A stretch of 64,000 bases of DNA from Tetrapyrgos nigripes (GCA_013368315.1 JAACJM010000138.1:124001-188000); one strand, 5' to 3'. Shown: positions 12,201 to 25,600, counted from the stretch's first letter. Translations and numbers: made by a program. The notes: a model not told the origin generated them from the letters alone.

Positions 12201-12613
12201 ATCATATTGAGGAGCGGGGAGAAGGAGTCATGATCCTTGAAACGCAAAACCCGTACACGGTCGCAATATGTTGATTGAAAACGAGACCAATCCTTAAAAC
12301 CGGGAAGAGGATCGAATTCCTATAAGAGTGACCGGAGAGGTTAACTGCCATGTGCCAAAGAGAGAAGAGTAGAGAAGCGAAAGAGAACACTGACATATAC
12401 CACCCCGTCATTGTTATTCTCCTTCTTCACCGGAGCAAGCAGGTTCGCAAAAGCAGGCAAGCTGTCGACCGTATGCCACAGGACATCCAGCGCAACTTCA
12501 GACAGCATTCTACAGACTTGGGCACATTGTACTACGGCCTCCCTCTCTCCGTGCTCAAAGATGATACGAAGGAGCTCCGGTATCTGCAATACGTGATGCA
12601 TGTGGACCTGCAA
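9247..12613 (-). pseudogene. F-box/LRR protein gene interrupted by a TIR element
   Basis: F-box proteins bind Skp1 and present substrates to an SCF ubiquitin ligase through their repeats. Exon 1 starts at 12613 with an F-box-like segment (IPELLRIIFEHGEREAVVQC, then CAQVCRMLSEVALDVLWHTV). An intron follows, then a long exon with leucine-rich segments (KLHTLDW, SLTALDLHVYP, LAEITIPAF, LKQLTFFDCG, LVELSICRVSY, LRIFRVYSL). At 11492-11494 an in-frame TGA follows FRAISR, while homologous LRR sequence continues in frame (HPFPLSLSDENIGALSVLCP). The frame is lost at about 11303, where an inserted element begins. The expected continuation (RSCPNLQDVALLFD... to GHFCHPRCELLWPNELDKEA and a charged helix) resumes at about 9592 and ends at 9247. 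So the gene is disrupted by the insertion and by one nonsense codon. A truncated product ending at 11492 could still be made. Confidence 0.75.
9594..11303. mobile_element. 1.7 kb TIR element inserted in the F-box gene
   Basis: Both ends carry a 33 bp inverted repeat with one mismatch (9594-9626 and 11271-11303; it starts ATCAGGAAAAGCC and ends CTTCATGCAA). Immediately inside each repeat lies an AT-rich zone rich in TGCATAA/TTATGCA motifs (about 9627-9745 and 11090-11270). Host F-box/LRR sequence runs up to each outer edge and is contiguous in meaning across the gap, which supports an insertion. No clear target duplication was seen beyond the shared AT at each edge. The interior has no recognisable transposase. 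It includes a CCGTA/CGTATAC-rich patch at 9820-10032 resembling the interior of the hAT-like MITE at 4.6 kb, possibly a nested relic. Confidence 0.75.
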
Positions 12614-13149
12614 GCTTTACAGAAAGTTAACAGGGAAAGTTATCACGCCAGAGTGTGCCACGCACCGAAAGATATGTAAAACACCTCAGGCCAAAACACT
12701 GGAGGAGTCCTGTTGCGCACTGCTGAAGCTTCTGAATTCGTAGGCAGGCCAAAGACAATTTGGACTCTGGACGCGTCGTGCAAAAGAGATAAATAGCACG
12801 TGTCCTGTGTCCGATTTTTTTTGGTCCAAACTTCCACCACCATTCATCCTCGTCTTGTACGCCAGCAACTTCAAGATTCTAGTGCCTGGCCAAATATTAC
12901 AATGTCACCACCGGAAAACCTCGTAGGGAGGCCTTTGGGCTGCCTCCGTGCGTGCCAAGGCAAATTGTCAATTTGCCGGTGACTGCGTCATTAGAACGCC
13001 AGCTTGACGCCAACACTCTCGAGCTTTAACTACGACGATAACTACGGCTGGCTTCAGCCAGCTCTCTGGAATACTCGCTCTCAGCTATCATACCGACTCT
13101 GCCGAAGCAATCTTACGCTTAGAGTAAACTTTGGAATGAATGTCTTCCC
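12614..13149. other. intergenic, no supported gene
   Basis: Probably shared promoter region of the F-box gene (minus) and the TIGR04076-like gene (plus). Nothing else seen. Confidence 0.35.
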
Positions 13150-13717
13150 GTGGAAATCCAAACCAAACCCAAGCAGCGACAAGTTCAGACACCGAGTCGC
13201 CATCCTCAACCACCCCCGACGTTGACCGTAAGGTTTTGTCGATGTCAGACAACACAGAACAACACCGACAATATAAGCGACGACACATTCAGCCTCTACG
13301 ACCTACGTGTCGAAGTTATTTGTCCACCCGGCGAAGACCCCCAGAAATTTTTATGTGGAGCGAAGGAAGGCGATTATTTCACACTCGAGGGTGAAATGTT
13401 GAGGCTACCAGAGGGTAATGGGTTCTCTATTTATTCGCTTGGTGAGTTTCTTGAGTTTTTTTGGACCCTTCTTTCTATTTGTTTTTGTTATCCAAGCCAT
13501 ACCATTTACTGACGAGCTATCTGTGTGCCCAGCCGCCCTCCTTCCTCTCCTCCCTGCCAAACAACGCCCAGGAACCCACCCCAACGACTGGATGACCACC
13601 GACGCCATCGTCGCATGTCCGGATCCCAACTGTCGTTCTCAAATGAGGATCATCAGGACAGGGTTGAGGACGTTTAGGAGGGGTGATGTGACGGTTGTGC
13701 CTTTGAGCGGGAATTAG
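13150..13717 (+). CDS. TIGR04076-family-like protein
   Basis: Cytosolic protein of unknown function in a family found in bacteria and fungi. Two exons: 13150-13441 and 13533-13717, joined by a clear GTGAGT...CCCAG intron. Core motifs in order: LYDLRVEVICPPGED, FLCGAKEGDYFTLEGEMLRL, GFSIYSLAALLPLLPAKQR, NDWMTTDAIVACPDPNC and IIRTGLRTFRR. CGAKEGD and PDPNC supply cysteines typical of this family. The start is uncertain: the ATG at 13150 gives one uninterrupted frame, while an ATG at 13140 in another frame gives a more fungal-looking Ser/Thr-rich N-terminus that would need a very short intron near 13227. Confidence 0.72.
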
Positions 13718-14247
13718 TCTGATATTGGTCAGGGAAGTTATAGATATTTATTGGGACGGATTAGGAAGGGGGATGATTACCGGCCAACATTTCCAGGAAC
13801 GTTATCGTCCCAAGTTATAGGCTGCTCAACTCGATTATTTACATCTCCTGATCGATGCGAAACCATGTGTAGCCAAGGTACATAGGAGGAATTCGAGGTT
13901 AACGGTTACCGATCGCGTTACCCGACGACACCTGCCAGAAATGAATCCAAGACCAAAAATTGTCACTGTGAGTTTCCAATTAAAGAACGCGAAAGACGTT
14001 CCAAGTCGTGTAGCAAGGGGTTTAATGCAAATTTTGTCCAGATTTTATCGTCGATTTCTCGGCGCTAAGTCACCGTGGTCCGTAGAATGAAATGAACATC
14101 AGCCATACTTATATCTAGGCTAAGCTTTGAGACAGGTCCTTATCCCTAACGTCCCCGGACGAATTTGGTGTGGCTTACACCCTACTCTCTTTCACCACTG
14201 TCACTCTTTCACCACCACTCTTTTATTCCTCATATTCATCCTCCAAA
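13718..14247. other. intergenic, peroxidase upstream region
   Basis: No gene supported. A weak TATA-like TTATATC lies near 14108-14116. Confidence 0.3.
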
Positions 14248-16148
<1,901 letters not shown>

Positions 16149-16903
16149 GTGTTAGGGTTAGGCTAGGACTTAGACGCTGGACTCTTTCATGGTACTGTGA
16201 TACTGCACACTAAAGTTTATTGTACTACACGAACAGGGCTTTTGGATATTGGACTTTTTTGTTTTTTCTTTCTTTTGGCCATACACCTGACACCTTCGTT
16301 CGTTCCTTCATTCTTTCGTACTTAGAACCCTTTGATGTACATTGCATTCTTGTTCATTCCGGTTGTCGTACCACCTTGGTATATCGCGTTCTTGATGAGT
16401 CCGACCTGTGCTTAACCTTCATGTGCATTATGGTCCGTAACTCCTATTTGGGTGTACATTGACGCCTAGCGTGCAGGTCAAAGAAATCCCGGGTCGGCAT
16501 CGGTCATCGTACATTTGAGAGGCGGGCCCGGTATATTAGTCGGCGTAAGGTTACCGTACACAGCTTGAGCTTTGGAGTAGCATCCATTCTGACCGGAGTC
16601 CATTTCGCGTTTCGAAGTATTTCCTTCATATTCTCTACAGATATTTCCTCGATAATTTCAGCATTTCTTCCAGAGAGGTCAATACATAGACTTGCTCCCA
16701 GCTGGACTGGACAGGGCCTGAGCTGCATCGTTGGCTGAAGAGAACGTCGTTTGAGCCGTCGTCGTCGGATTTCCCACATGTTAATTAGCGACCCTGCCTT
16801 TGATCCGCTCCCCCGTCATGTATCACCCCTTGCCAGTGCCAATGCCAGCGGGCTTTCACAGCCGCCCCAATCCCCTTCGGATTCTGTATTAAATCCTCCC
16901 GAC
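16149..16903. other. intergenic
   Basis: 3' region of the peroxidase gene and spacer. Open frames here show no family signal. Confidence 0.35.
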
Positions 16904-16910
16904 TATAAAA
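16904..16910 (+). promoter_or_regulatory. TATA-like box of the FAD oxidase gene
   Basis: TATAAAA 75 bp upstream of the ATG at 16985, a normal distance for a fungal core promoter. Confidence 0.5.
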
Positions 16911-16984
16911 GCAACGAAATAAATCACAAAATGACAGACTGACAGTCACCTACCCCACTTTCTAGGCTTCGTCTGACTGTTCTA

Positions 16985-18831
16985 ATGTTTCTCCTAGCAA
17001 AGTTCCAGCTATTTGTCCTTGCCCTGACCACGGGTCTGGCTTTAGCTGACTTGAAGAGTGACCTTACGGGAGTGACCACCATGTTTCCCGGTAGTAGTGG
17101 TTATGCGGATGCTAGCAAGGCTTGTGAGTTACTCGAGTCTTTTTCAGTCTTGTTTTGCTAAAACTTTACATACATAGTCAACCGTCGCTTTTCATTCCAA
17201 CCTGCTGCTATCGCATTCCCCACAACAGCCAATCAAGTCGCGCAGATCGTTAAAGCAGGAGCAGCAAATGGAATGAAGATTGTCGCGCGTGGAGGAGGCC
17301 ACAGTTACGTTGCCAATGGTCTCGGAGGAGAGAGCGGTACTCTCGTCGTCGACATGAGCAACATGAAAGCAATTAACATCGACTCATCCGATAACACGGT
17401 CCAAGTCCAGATGGGTAACAGACTTGGAGACATCGCTCTCGCGCTGAACGCTGCAGGACGCGCTCTACCTCATGGTACTTGCCCGTATGTGGGGATTGGT
17501 GGCCATTCGTGTATGTAGAGTTGTTTTGTTGTTTCGTCCGCTTCACGCTAACTATGTATGTACCTACATAGCGTTTGGTGGATACGGCTTCACCTCTCGT
17601 CAATGGGGTCTTGCCCTTGACCCTATCACCACTATTAATGCAGTGCTTGCCAATGGAACTAGAGTTTCCGCAACTAAATCCCAAAACTCTGATCTCTTCT
17701 GGGTAAGTCAGGTCCCGCATTCATAATGTCACGTACTCATCCAATTGACTTTATCTCTACAACCTCACAGGCACTTCGTGGCGCCGCTCCTTCATTCGCC
17801 ATCACCACCTCCATCAAACTAAACACCTTCCCGGTACCCTCCCATGCCATCGGCTTCTCCTACACCTGGGAACTCGACTACAAATCCGCCGCCGATGCTT
17901 TCCTCGCCTACCAATCCTACTCCCTCGCCGGTCCTCCCTCCGTCATGGGCAGCGAACTCAACATCGGACGAGGCTCCACCAGAGGAACTATCTCCATCTC
18001 TCTCGTCGGTGGGTGGTATGCTCCCGAAAAGTCTAACGGTGGGATCCAACATGCCCTCAAACCGTTTTTGGATCAGATGCCCGCGCCGAATGATCATAAG
18101 ATGTTGGGGAACGGGACGTATATTGATACAGTGGTTCAGTTTGGTGGGAGTGAGGATGCCCCCGAGGGAGGGTTAAATACGAGGTTGCAGCCGGATGGGA
18201 CGGATACGTTTTATGCAAAGAGTTTGATGACCACTATGGGGAGTCCGGTTAGTAAGAAGGCGTTTAGAGCGTTTGCAAAGTATTTGTCGGAGGAAGGGTT
18301 TGATTCGGATACGGTATGTCTTTTTTTTCTGTTCCTTTCCTTTCGTATATGCTCATTCCCCTCTCCCTCTCCCCTCCTACTCCCAGAACTGGTTCATGCA
18401 AATCGAACAATACGGCGGCCCCAACTCTGCCATCAACACTCCCTCCTCAGACTCTACAGCGTTTTTCCGACGAGATGTTCTTTTCACCTGGCAACTCTAT
18501 GCTTCTTCCTCTGATTCAAAACCTCCTTATCCAGCGGACGGATTTACCTTTGTTGACGGTGTAGCGAACAGTGTAACGGATAATATGCCAGCAGATTGGG
18601 ATTATGGAGCTTATACGAATTATATTGATATTCGATTGGAGGATTGTGAGTTTTTTGCCCTTGTTCTTTTCTTTCCTACTTGATGGATTAGGACTGATCG
18701 CTATGCTTTGTGTTATCTTGCATATAGGGCAACAACGATACTACGGATCCAACTACCCTCGTCTGCAGAAGATCAAGAGGGCCGTAGATCCGAACAACGT
18801 GTTCGAGTTCCCTACGAGTATTGAGCTCTGA
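16985..18831 (+). CDS. secreted FAD-linked oxidase, AA7/BBE type
   Basis: Berberine-bridge-enzyme-like oxidase that probably oxidises the reducing end of (oligo)saccharides or related alcohols, using O2 and releasing H2O2, outside the cell. A signal peptide is evident (FQLFVLALTTGLALA). The PCMH FAD domain follows: AIAFPTTANQVAQIVKAG, then RGGGHSYVANG with His88, and HGTCPYVGIGGHSAFGGYGF with Cys148. These are the two residues that carry bicovalent FAD in this family. The substrate domain and the C-terminal BBE segment (YYGSNYPRLQKIKRAVDPNN, VFEFPTSIEL) are present. About six introns; the last joins DIRLED to WQQRYYG. It lies directly downstream of the peroxidase in the same orientation, and an H2O2-producing oxidase next to a peroxidase makes functional sense, though co-regulation is inference. 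Glucooligosaccharide oxidase is the closest known type. Confidence 0.88.
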
Positions 18832-19069
18832 GCTTTCAGATCTCTCTCTGCTCTCCGAGTCGAGGCTTGACCCTACCCTTTGAACAACGGGAAACGGGTC
18901 ATGACTCGTTGGATTTGGAAACGACTTGGATTCGACTTGCTTGACTTGGCCTTGGCCTTGGCTTCGCTGTTTCGCTTTACTTGACGAGTCGCTGTTAACG
19001 ATTACTTACCTCCTCTACCTTGACCTCAACCTTTCTGTACCATACTTTCATCACCTGCTAGTTCTCATC

Positions 19070-19412
19070 GAACAATCGAACGAACGGACCAACTTGAACG
19101 TATATTTACTGACTGTTATGATTTATTTATCTATCATCTATCTGTATAATGACCTGTAGTACATTGATACGTTGACCAGTACTGTCATTTAATACATACT
19201 TAATGTGATGTTGTAAAGAACTAGAGTCAGAGTCAGAGTCAGAGCCCAGACTAACGATTCACGATTCCCGAAGCAGTGTACACTTACTTTGTTTGCCCTA
19301 ACCATCTGGAGTACTTATGAGTACCGAGGAGGGCTAGGCACGCCTCGGAAAGCAAAACTAAAGTTCCCAGCAGCCGCCCAAGTGGCAAAACCTACTGTGG
19401 CGTCAAATTTCA
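19070..19412. repeat. dispersed repeat, copy A
   Basis: Shares extended stretches with 22222-22490 (first half, for example CTGTATAATGACCTGTAGTA and CAGTACTGTCATTTAATACA) and with 21880-22110 (second half, CCAGACTAACGATTC and GGGCTA...AGGCACGCC). Includes a short GAGTCA tandem run near 19225-19240. No coding potential. May be pieces of a decayed element or old segmental duplication linked with the tRNA locus. Confidence 0.7.
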
Positions 19413-19923
19413 ATCTATGGGAACAACCCCATGGGCTCCATCTACATCAAAAACCCAAAGCGGAAGAGCAGTAAGGCCTAGTCAGGCCTCGCGTTGGTTT
19501 GGGTCGATGGGGGCAAATTTTGGACAATTGAAGTACTGGTATGAGGTAGAAGGACTTCGAGGAGCATCTTTGATACTTTTCGGTAGCTCAAGGAGTTGAG
19601 ATACTGCTGCAAGTTAGTATGCTTGCTTTCCAAGCGGCAGCATTTTCAGAGGGAGCCATCATGCATCGCCTCATGTCGACGCGGTCTCGTGCTAGCCGCC
19701 TCACCGAAAGGGCCTGTTTCAAATCCTCAAGTTAACAGTTATTCAGTGGCGAATGGTCAATCCGAACCCTTTGCAAGAAATATCGGCCGAGCGTGGAGGC
19801 AACTGCGTCATAACTTGAAGCTACTTACAAAGCACATTCCGTGGCCGCTGGACTCGCTGAATGCCATATATTTGAAGGCTTTAAGGACCATTGGCTTTGC
19901 TTCTTTCTCTCTGATCCCATATC

Positions 19924-21059
19924 ATGTCTGCGCCTCAAGATCCTAACATTGCTTTCTACGGCTTTACCCCTGTCGTCAGAGACTCTGATGTCCTTTTTCG
20001 TAATCACCCTACAGCAAGTGGCGATCATCCAAAACAAGATCCCTTTGTAGCAAACGACTTTCCGCTTCCAGATTCTCCTTTGGTACAAAATGTCAAGTCA
20101 TTTGTCCAAGTACGTAGTCTAATCCTCTTCCATAACCCTGCCCCTTTGTTAAAATAGCATCTATAATTGATTCTCGTTCATAGAAAGAGCTCGACGAACA
20201 AACTTACAACCACAGCAACCGAGTCTATATCTATGGTCAGTAAAATATTACGGGTGTACTACTCTCTTCAACTTGTCCAGAACCAAGAACCTCTACTCAT
20301 CATGTTGCGCTGTACTAATCAGGTGTGGCCCTGACTAAAACTCATTTCCCTTCTTGGTCATACGATCTCGAAACTTATTACCTCGCCTGCCTTCTTCACG
20401 ACATCGGAACAGCCCAGAAATATCTCGCTTCAACCAAGATGTCCTTCGAGTTCAAGGGAGCCATTGTCGCTCGCGATTTGATTCTTTCCAAGGGCGGCGT
20501 AGAAGACCAGGCGGATAGCGTCTGCAAAGCAATCGTGCGACACCAGGACATTTTCGTGAAAGGGTAAGTATTCGAGAAGCTGTATGAGGATCTGATATTG
20601 ACAATGGCGACGGTCTTGGCTACGCTTCTCCGAATTCTTTCGCCATATGGTGCGACATAAGAGGGAACATTACAATGATCGGGCAAATACTACAGCTTGC
20701 GACGATCCTTGGTGAGTTTTTGACTCCATAGATTTGTATGGTCTGACGCGGAAACTTACCGCTCTACCTATATCTATCCTAGACAACGTAGGAATGTACG
20801 TCACTTATCTCATACTCCCGCGGCTAATCAATCTGATTCTCTTTTTTTCTACCTCCAAATGATTCTTTTCTTCCATCTTCACAGCCACGCAAACCTTATT
20901 CACTTCAACCTCGTCAAGACAACATGCGGTTTATTCCCTCGAGAAGGATGGTCCGAACACTTTGCTCGCGTCTTTGAGAAAGAATTGTCCTTGAAGCCAT
21001 GGTGTCATTCGACTACGTTTGAAAAACACAATCGGAAAGAAGGTGCCACTCGAGAGTAA
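19924..21059 (+). CDS. HD-domain protein, cyanamide hydratase-like
   Basis: Metal-dependent HD-fold enzyme resembling fungal cyanamide hydratases (cyanamide to urea). Six exons; the first starts MSAPQDPNIAFYGFTPV. Metal-ligand motifs are visible in order: NHSNRVYIYG, then YYLACLLHDIGTA (the HD pair) and CKAIVRHQDIF. Then GGNITMIGQILQLATILDNV and a terminal exon with HANLIHFNLV and FPREGWSEHFARVFEKEL. The annotated frame stops at 21057-21059. The next frame carries NFARDVRGNEVIL up to 21099, which looks like the expected C-terminus of the family, so a one-base slip in the A5 run near 21022 is likely. It could be a true frameshift or a sequence error; the metal site would be unaffected. Acceptor choice before GGNIT is by reading frame. 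Confidence 0.8.
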
Positions 21060-21879
21060 TTTTGCGAGGGATGTCAGAGGGAATGAGGTGATATTGTGAC
21101 TTCCCCTTTGATTGAACGGCCTTGCAAAGATTTGGGAAACAGGGATGTCTCGGAGTGGGTACTGTTGCCGTTGCATTTGCGAGGACCGTTGTCGACGTCG
21201 AAAAGAGGACAGGCAATTCTATTGGGAGCTGAACTACGTAGTACTGAGGATTAAATCTCGGAAAATTTTTTTTACCTACTTATTCATGACTCATGTTCAT
21301 TAAGACATTCACAAATTTAATTTGGCCAAACTCTTTACTAAGCGGTTACTTCGTCAAGCAAGACTGCTTCTCGGCCAATATCGGAGAACCAGTCAGCTGC
21401 GCTGTCTACCTCACCTACACTAGATAGAGAACATTAGATAACTCGGGAGTGAAGCTGCGCCGCTGTAAGCACTTTATCTATTTGCCAGTGATCCCCGCCT
21501 ACAGCCTGAGCCTTCTAGTGCCGTTATGTCGAGAGGAACCAACACAAGTTTACGTTCGAGCCTTATAAGTGGTACTTAGGCCCTCGCTCATGAACGCTGA
21601 GCTTGCTGCTTCTGTGTCTCCGGGTGGTAAGTACCTAAACGCAACTTGTCAAAGTGACATCCCGACGGTTACTAAAGTACATACTGATCCTTGAGGACCC
21701 GGATGTCTGGAACTGAGGGTCCAATATTAATGGGGCCTGCCTGAGGCAACTGGCTGTGAGGAAACATTCGATCCCTGAGTGGCCGAAACTTGTATGTGCT
21801 CTAGCTCAGCCACAGGGTTCCTGAGCAGGGAATATTAATCTGGAATATAACTAATGGCCGACGTCGTAAGCTTTGACAC

Positions 21880-22118
21880 GAGAGTCAGAGTCGAGTCCAG
21901 ACTAACGATTCGCGAAGCAGTGAAGCAGTGTGCCCAGCACTTGCTTTGCCCTAACCACATTGAGGATGAGGCATGAATAACGAGGAAAGAGGGCTATGTA
22001 CTAGGCACGCCTTCAAGTTGCCACTTGGAGAAGCAAAAACTTGAAACTTAAAGCTTAAAGTTCCGCCCAAGCAAAACCTAAGTACTGTGACGTTAATTTT
22101 CAGAGTCCTGGTTAGACC
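21880..22118. repeat. dispersed repeat, copy B, ending in a tRNA-Gln 3' fragment
   Basis: Second half of the repeat at 19070-19412. At 22103-22118 the sequence GAGTCCTGGTTAGACC is identical to the T-arm 3' strand plus acceptor of the tRNA-Gln genes just downstream, so this copy ends in a tRNA remnant (plus orientation). Confidence 0.6.
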
Positions 22119-22221
22119 TTAGAGGCTGATCCAATATGTCTCCTCTTTACTAGTACCATGTTCATGGTTTCCCTTTCCCTTGTTTTGCAGCTTTACCTAC
22201 CATTAGTACCATACTCTCTCA

Positions 22222-22490
22222 TCGGACGGGTGGACGGACTAACCAACTTGAACGCGTATTTACTAACTGTTATGATCTATCTATCTATCAACTATCTGTA
22301 TAATGACCTGTAGTACATTGATACGTCGTACCAGTACTGTCATTTAATACATACTTAATGTGATTCGTTATAAAGAACTACATAGAGTCAGAGTCAAAGT
22401 CCAGACTAACGATTCGTAAAGCAGTGTAGCCAGTTCTTGCTTTGTTTGCGTTTTCCCTAACCATCTGGCGTATGAGTAGTAGGAGTCCGA
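22222..22490. repeat. dispersed repeat, copy C
   Basis: Matches both halves of copy A with small changes and abuts the minus-strand tRNA-Gln gene. Together with copy B it suggests repeated local duplication around the tRNA. Confidence 0.65.
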
Positions 22491-22516
22491 GCCAAAAAGG
22501 TCCATGCCTGAGCAAA

Positions 22517-22625
22517 GGTCTAACCAGGACTCGAACCTGGGTTATGGGAAGAAGAAATCCTTAATAAGGGATATATACAGGATGCTTGTCAAAATCCCAT
22601 GTGCTAACCACTACACTATTAGACC
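22517..22625 (-). tRNA. tRNA-Gln (TTG) with 38 nt intron
   Basis: Minus strand. Acceptor GGTCTAA pairs with TTAGACC; the D arm includes GTGTAGTGGTTAGCAC; the anticodon stem TGGGA pairs with TCCCA after intron removal; loop TTTTGA gives anticodon TTG at 34-36; T-arm CCAGG TTCGAGT CCTGG. The intron follows position 37, as usual for nuclear tRNA introns. A TTTTT stop for RNA polymerase III lies about 19 bp downstream (AAAAA at 22494-22498 on the plus strand). Confidence 0.92.
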
Positions 22626-22949
22626 ATATCTAATATACAAAGTACCTGGTCCAAATCTCGTTGTATGAGGACATTCTTCTTGAATAATAAACTATGTATA
22701 ACAGACCAGAGGAGGCGACCTGGGGAGAGCAGGGGCGGGACGAACAGCGGAAGCAAATTTACGATCGTCGGCTGGTTGGGTCGATCGTCGATCGTTGAAG
22801 CGGAATCAAATTTTCAGAATTTCAAATTGATTGCTCTGAGTCTCATCCCGCTCTTCCCTTTCCTACAGGCTACGTTGATCCTCTTTCCTCTCCTTTCATT
22901 CCCTCGTGAATCGTGTAGCAACTCAGTATCCTCAAGTCGGTGTAGTACC

Positions 22950-23045
22950 GGTCTAATAGTGTAGTGGTTAGCACATGGGATTTTGATATGAGCCCATTGT
23001 GATCCCGACTCTTCCCATAACCCAGGTTCGAGTCCTGGTTAGACC
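22950..23045 (+). tRNA. tRNA-Gln (TTG) with 25 nt intron
   Basis: Same mature sequence as the minus-strand copy, but the intron is 25 nt and unrelated beyond its first bases. Anticodon TTG; T-arm and acceptor perfect. A TTTTT terminator lies near 23065. The two genes face each other's 5' sides, about 325 bp apart. Confidence 0.93.
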
Positions 23046-23316
23046 TTCGATCGTCGATCCCATCCTTTTTAGGACAATGCATGTGTAGATAAGATCATGG
23101 AGAGTTGACGGTGAAGATAGCATTTAAATAGTAAGATACGAGATAGATCCATGATTCCATACGTACATTAGTACATCGACACATACATTCCATATACATA
23201 CATACACTCCATTTCCTTCCTCCTCCCCTCTCCGAGTCTCCCCCCTTGCTTAATGTTCTCGCCCTCCCAATCGCCTTCCCTCCCTTTACCTACTAACAAT
23301 ATCCCTTCACCTCCTA

Positions 23317-24762
23317 CTAATCCTTCTTCCTCCCAGGAAACTCCTTCCCCGTAACCTTCTTATACTCCTTCCTAACCGCACTTGCAATCTGCTCATCCTT
23401 CATCCTTTCTAAAAACCCTTCGTTCTTTTGGGAACCTTGGTGGAGGACGTGTTCTTGGACAAAGTCGATAGCTGGGGATGGTTGAAGTGGGTGGGGGGGC
23501 GTTGGGGCGGGTCATTGAGGCATTGAGGTATAGCGTCGTAGTGTTGGGTGTTGGGTGTCAGTAAGTTGAGTTGAGTGATTGAGTGGTTGAGTCCAATTGA
23601 GGGCGAATGGTGGAAGATGCAGGGTAGGGTGCAGGGTCGACGACGACGCAAGTAGAGAAGTGGAGGAGTAGAGGAGTAGGAAGGTAGAGAGGTAGAGGAG
23701 GTAGCAGGTGAGAACGATATAACGATGTAGTTAGAGATAGACGTTGGAAGAGAAGACACGGTCAGCAAAAGCCAAGATCCACAATCAGAAATCCCACCTT
23801 TACCCAACGCATCTTCATCCACCTCTTCCTCCTTCGCCTCCTCCCCACCCAAGGCTACCTTCATCTGATTCAAAAACCCTTTCTTCTCCTTTCTCTTTTT
23901 CAATTCCTCTTCCTCTTCCTTCCCATGCCTCGCCTCATGCAACCTACTCTCAATCTTCTCCCCCAACGTCTGGGGCTTGGGTGGAAGCGCAGGTGGTTCG
24001 TTGTGATGTCCAAACGTTGAGCCGAGTTTGTCCAAGAAGGATTCTTCCTTTGGTGGTGGGGGTGGAGGGGCAGGGTTATCGTGGTGTAATCCGAGTTTAT
24101 CGAGGAAGGACTCTTCTTTAGGTGGTGGAGGTGGTGGTGGTGGAGAGGCGAGTTCGTCGTCTTTGTGTAACCCCAATTTCTCCAATATACCCCTCCTCCT
24201 CCCCCTCCTGCTTGCTTGGGCTCGTCTTTGGTTGGGACAGCAGGTGGAACACCCACTGCTCCTCCCTCTCCCTTTCCTTCTTCCCCAGAAAGCTTCTCCA
24301 AAAGATGATGCGGATGAAACCTATGTTTCCTCTCCTCTTCCTCCGCCTCTCGTTGTTTCTGGAGACGAGCGCCTTCTTCGGCTTTGAGACGCGCGGCTTC
24401 GAGTGCAGCGGCTTCGGCGGCTTTTCGTTCGCGTTCTTCGGGGTTGAGGGTGGAAAGGATTGAGGAGAGATGAGGGTGGTGGTGGGAAGTTTCGCCTGTT
24501 GTGGGAGGGATAGGATTAGAGTTGGTGAGAACAAGTAAAGAAACACACCTGTAGTCGTCGTAGTACCTGCAGCAGTCGCAACAGGCTGAGCCTGACTCGG
24601 TTCTGGCGCCGTCGTCGTCTGAGCACTACCAAAGGCACCACTAATCTTATCTAACAGACTCTCATGATGAGCACCTTCGATGGCCGAGGGGGGAGGTGGA
24701 GGTGGGGAGGGTTGACTATTGTCGTCGTTGTCGTGGATAGAGAGGTTTTTGATAAAGTCCAT
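23317..24762 (-). CDS. proline-rich stress-type fungal protein with VQExVL motif
   Basis: Cytosolic or nuclear protein of a fungal family that typically has an N-terminal short helix, repeated xLDKLxG segments and a C-terminal domain IDFVQEHVLHQGSQKNE...KDEQIASAVRKEYKKV, all seen here; function is not established. It starts MDFIKNLSIHDNDD at 24762, then LLDKISGAFG. An intron follows, then an Ala/Glu/Lys-rich helix and three poly-Pro/LDKLG repeats (PPPPPPPPKEESFLDKLG). A long intron (about 335 bp, GTGGGA...CCCAG) lies before the last exon. Oddity: the frame before and after a GGA/GGG microsatellite near 24195 differs by one base and no intron fits, so either a frameshift in the repeat or a sequence error. 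The rest of the reading is consistent. Confidence 0.7.
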
Positions 24763-24984
24763 TTGTGGGTTGTGGAAGGAAAGACGCGTGTGAATAATTT
24801 TGGGCGCTGCGCCAAACGTTCCTTGGCATCATTCCATCATATCTCTACCAACCAACTGCAGCAACCGCTGTTAAGTGGGTACCGCCACGCCGCTCAGCAG
24901 CAAGTCTGTAACTGTCCCTTGGAGACGACTCAAGCTATAGCATATTCAAGCTTCACTCTTAGACAGACACAGATATATATCGCC

Positions 24985-25600
24985 GTTTACAATCTACATT
25001 CTACTTACTACTCATACTCTCATACTGTAACTTGCGCTAGTCAAACATCCACACCGAGTCACCGACCGAAATCCCGATTGATTTTTTGTCCTCGTCCTCG
25101 TTCTCGCTGCGTAGGCTGTGGACTCGGAGTAGAGATAGAGATATCCTTCTATCCACTTATACTAACGCTACGTTGCTCCTTCAAGTTGCAACTTCAGTAA
25201 CAACTGTACCTGGCATTAATCAAAACCAAAAATGGTTCAATTCGACCAGTACCTATGTACTACCTTGAACAGGCGAACGAACGAATTTTGCGGTTTTCAA
25301 CCTCTGCCTCACTTCTATTCTTCCTGTGACTGTGTCGATACTTCCAACTGAAGCAAGACTACATTCTGGTTATTAACTTGGTACGTAGTCACTTTAACAC
25401 TTATCTGTCTGATTAGCTGATTGGCAACTGCGGACGGTACCTATAAAATCAACTCATGTGCATGAGCGTCTTCCCTTTGCTATGAGCGCTGTTACCTGTG
25501 GTTGTCGTCTCCATCGCCATCGCCATCCCATCGCTGGTGCTGGTGCCGTTCCTATTCCTAACTCAGATTAATCATGAATGATAACAGTTATATCCACCTT
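24985..25600. repeat. direct repeat, copy 1 (partner 29830-30310)
   Basis: Shares long stretches with 29830-30310: ACTCATACTCTCATACTGTA, the TCACCGACC...AATCCCGATT block, TTTTCAACCTCTGCCTCACT, ACGTAGTCACTTTAACACTT, TGAGCGCTGTTACNTGTGG and the GGTGCTGGTGC motif. Same orientation. No protein supported in either copy. Confidence 0.75.
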
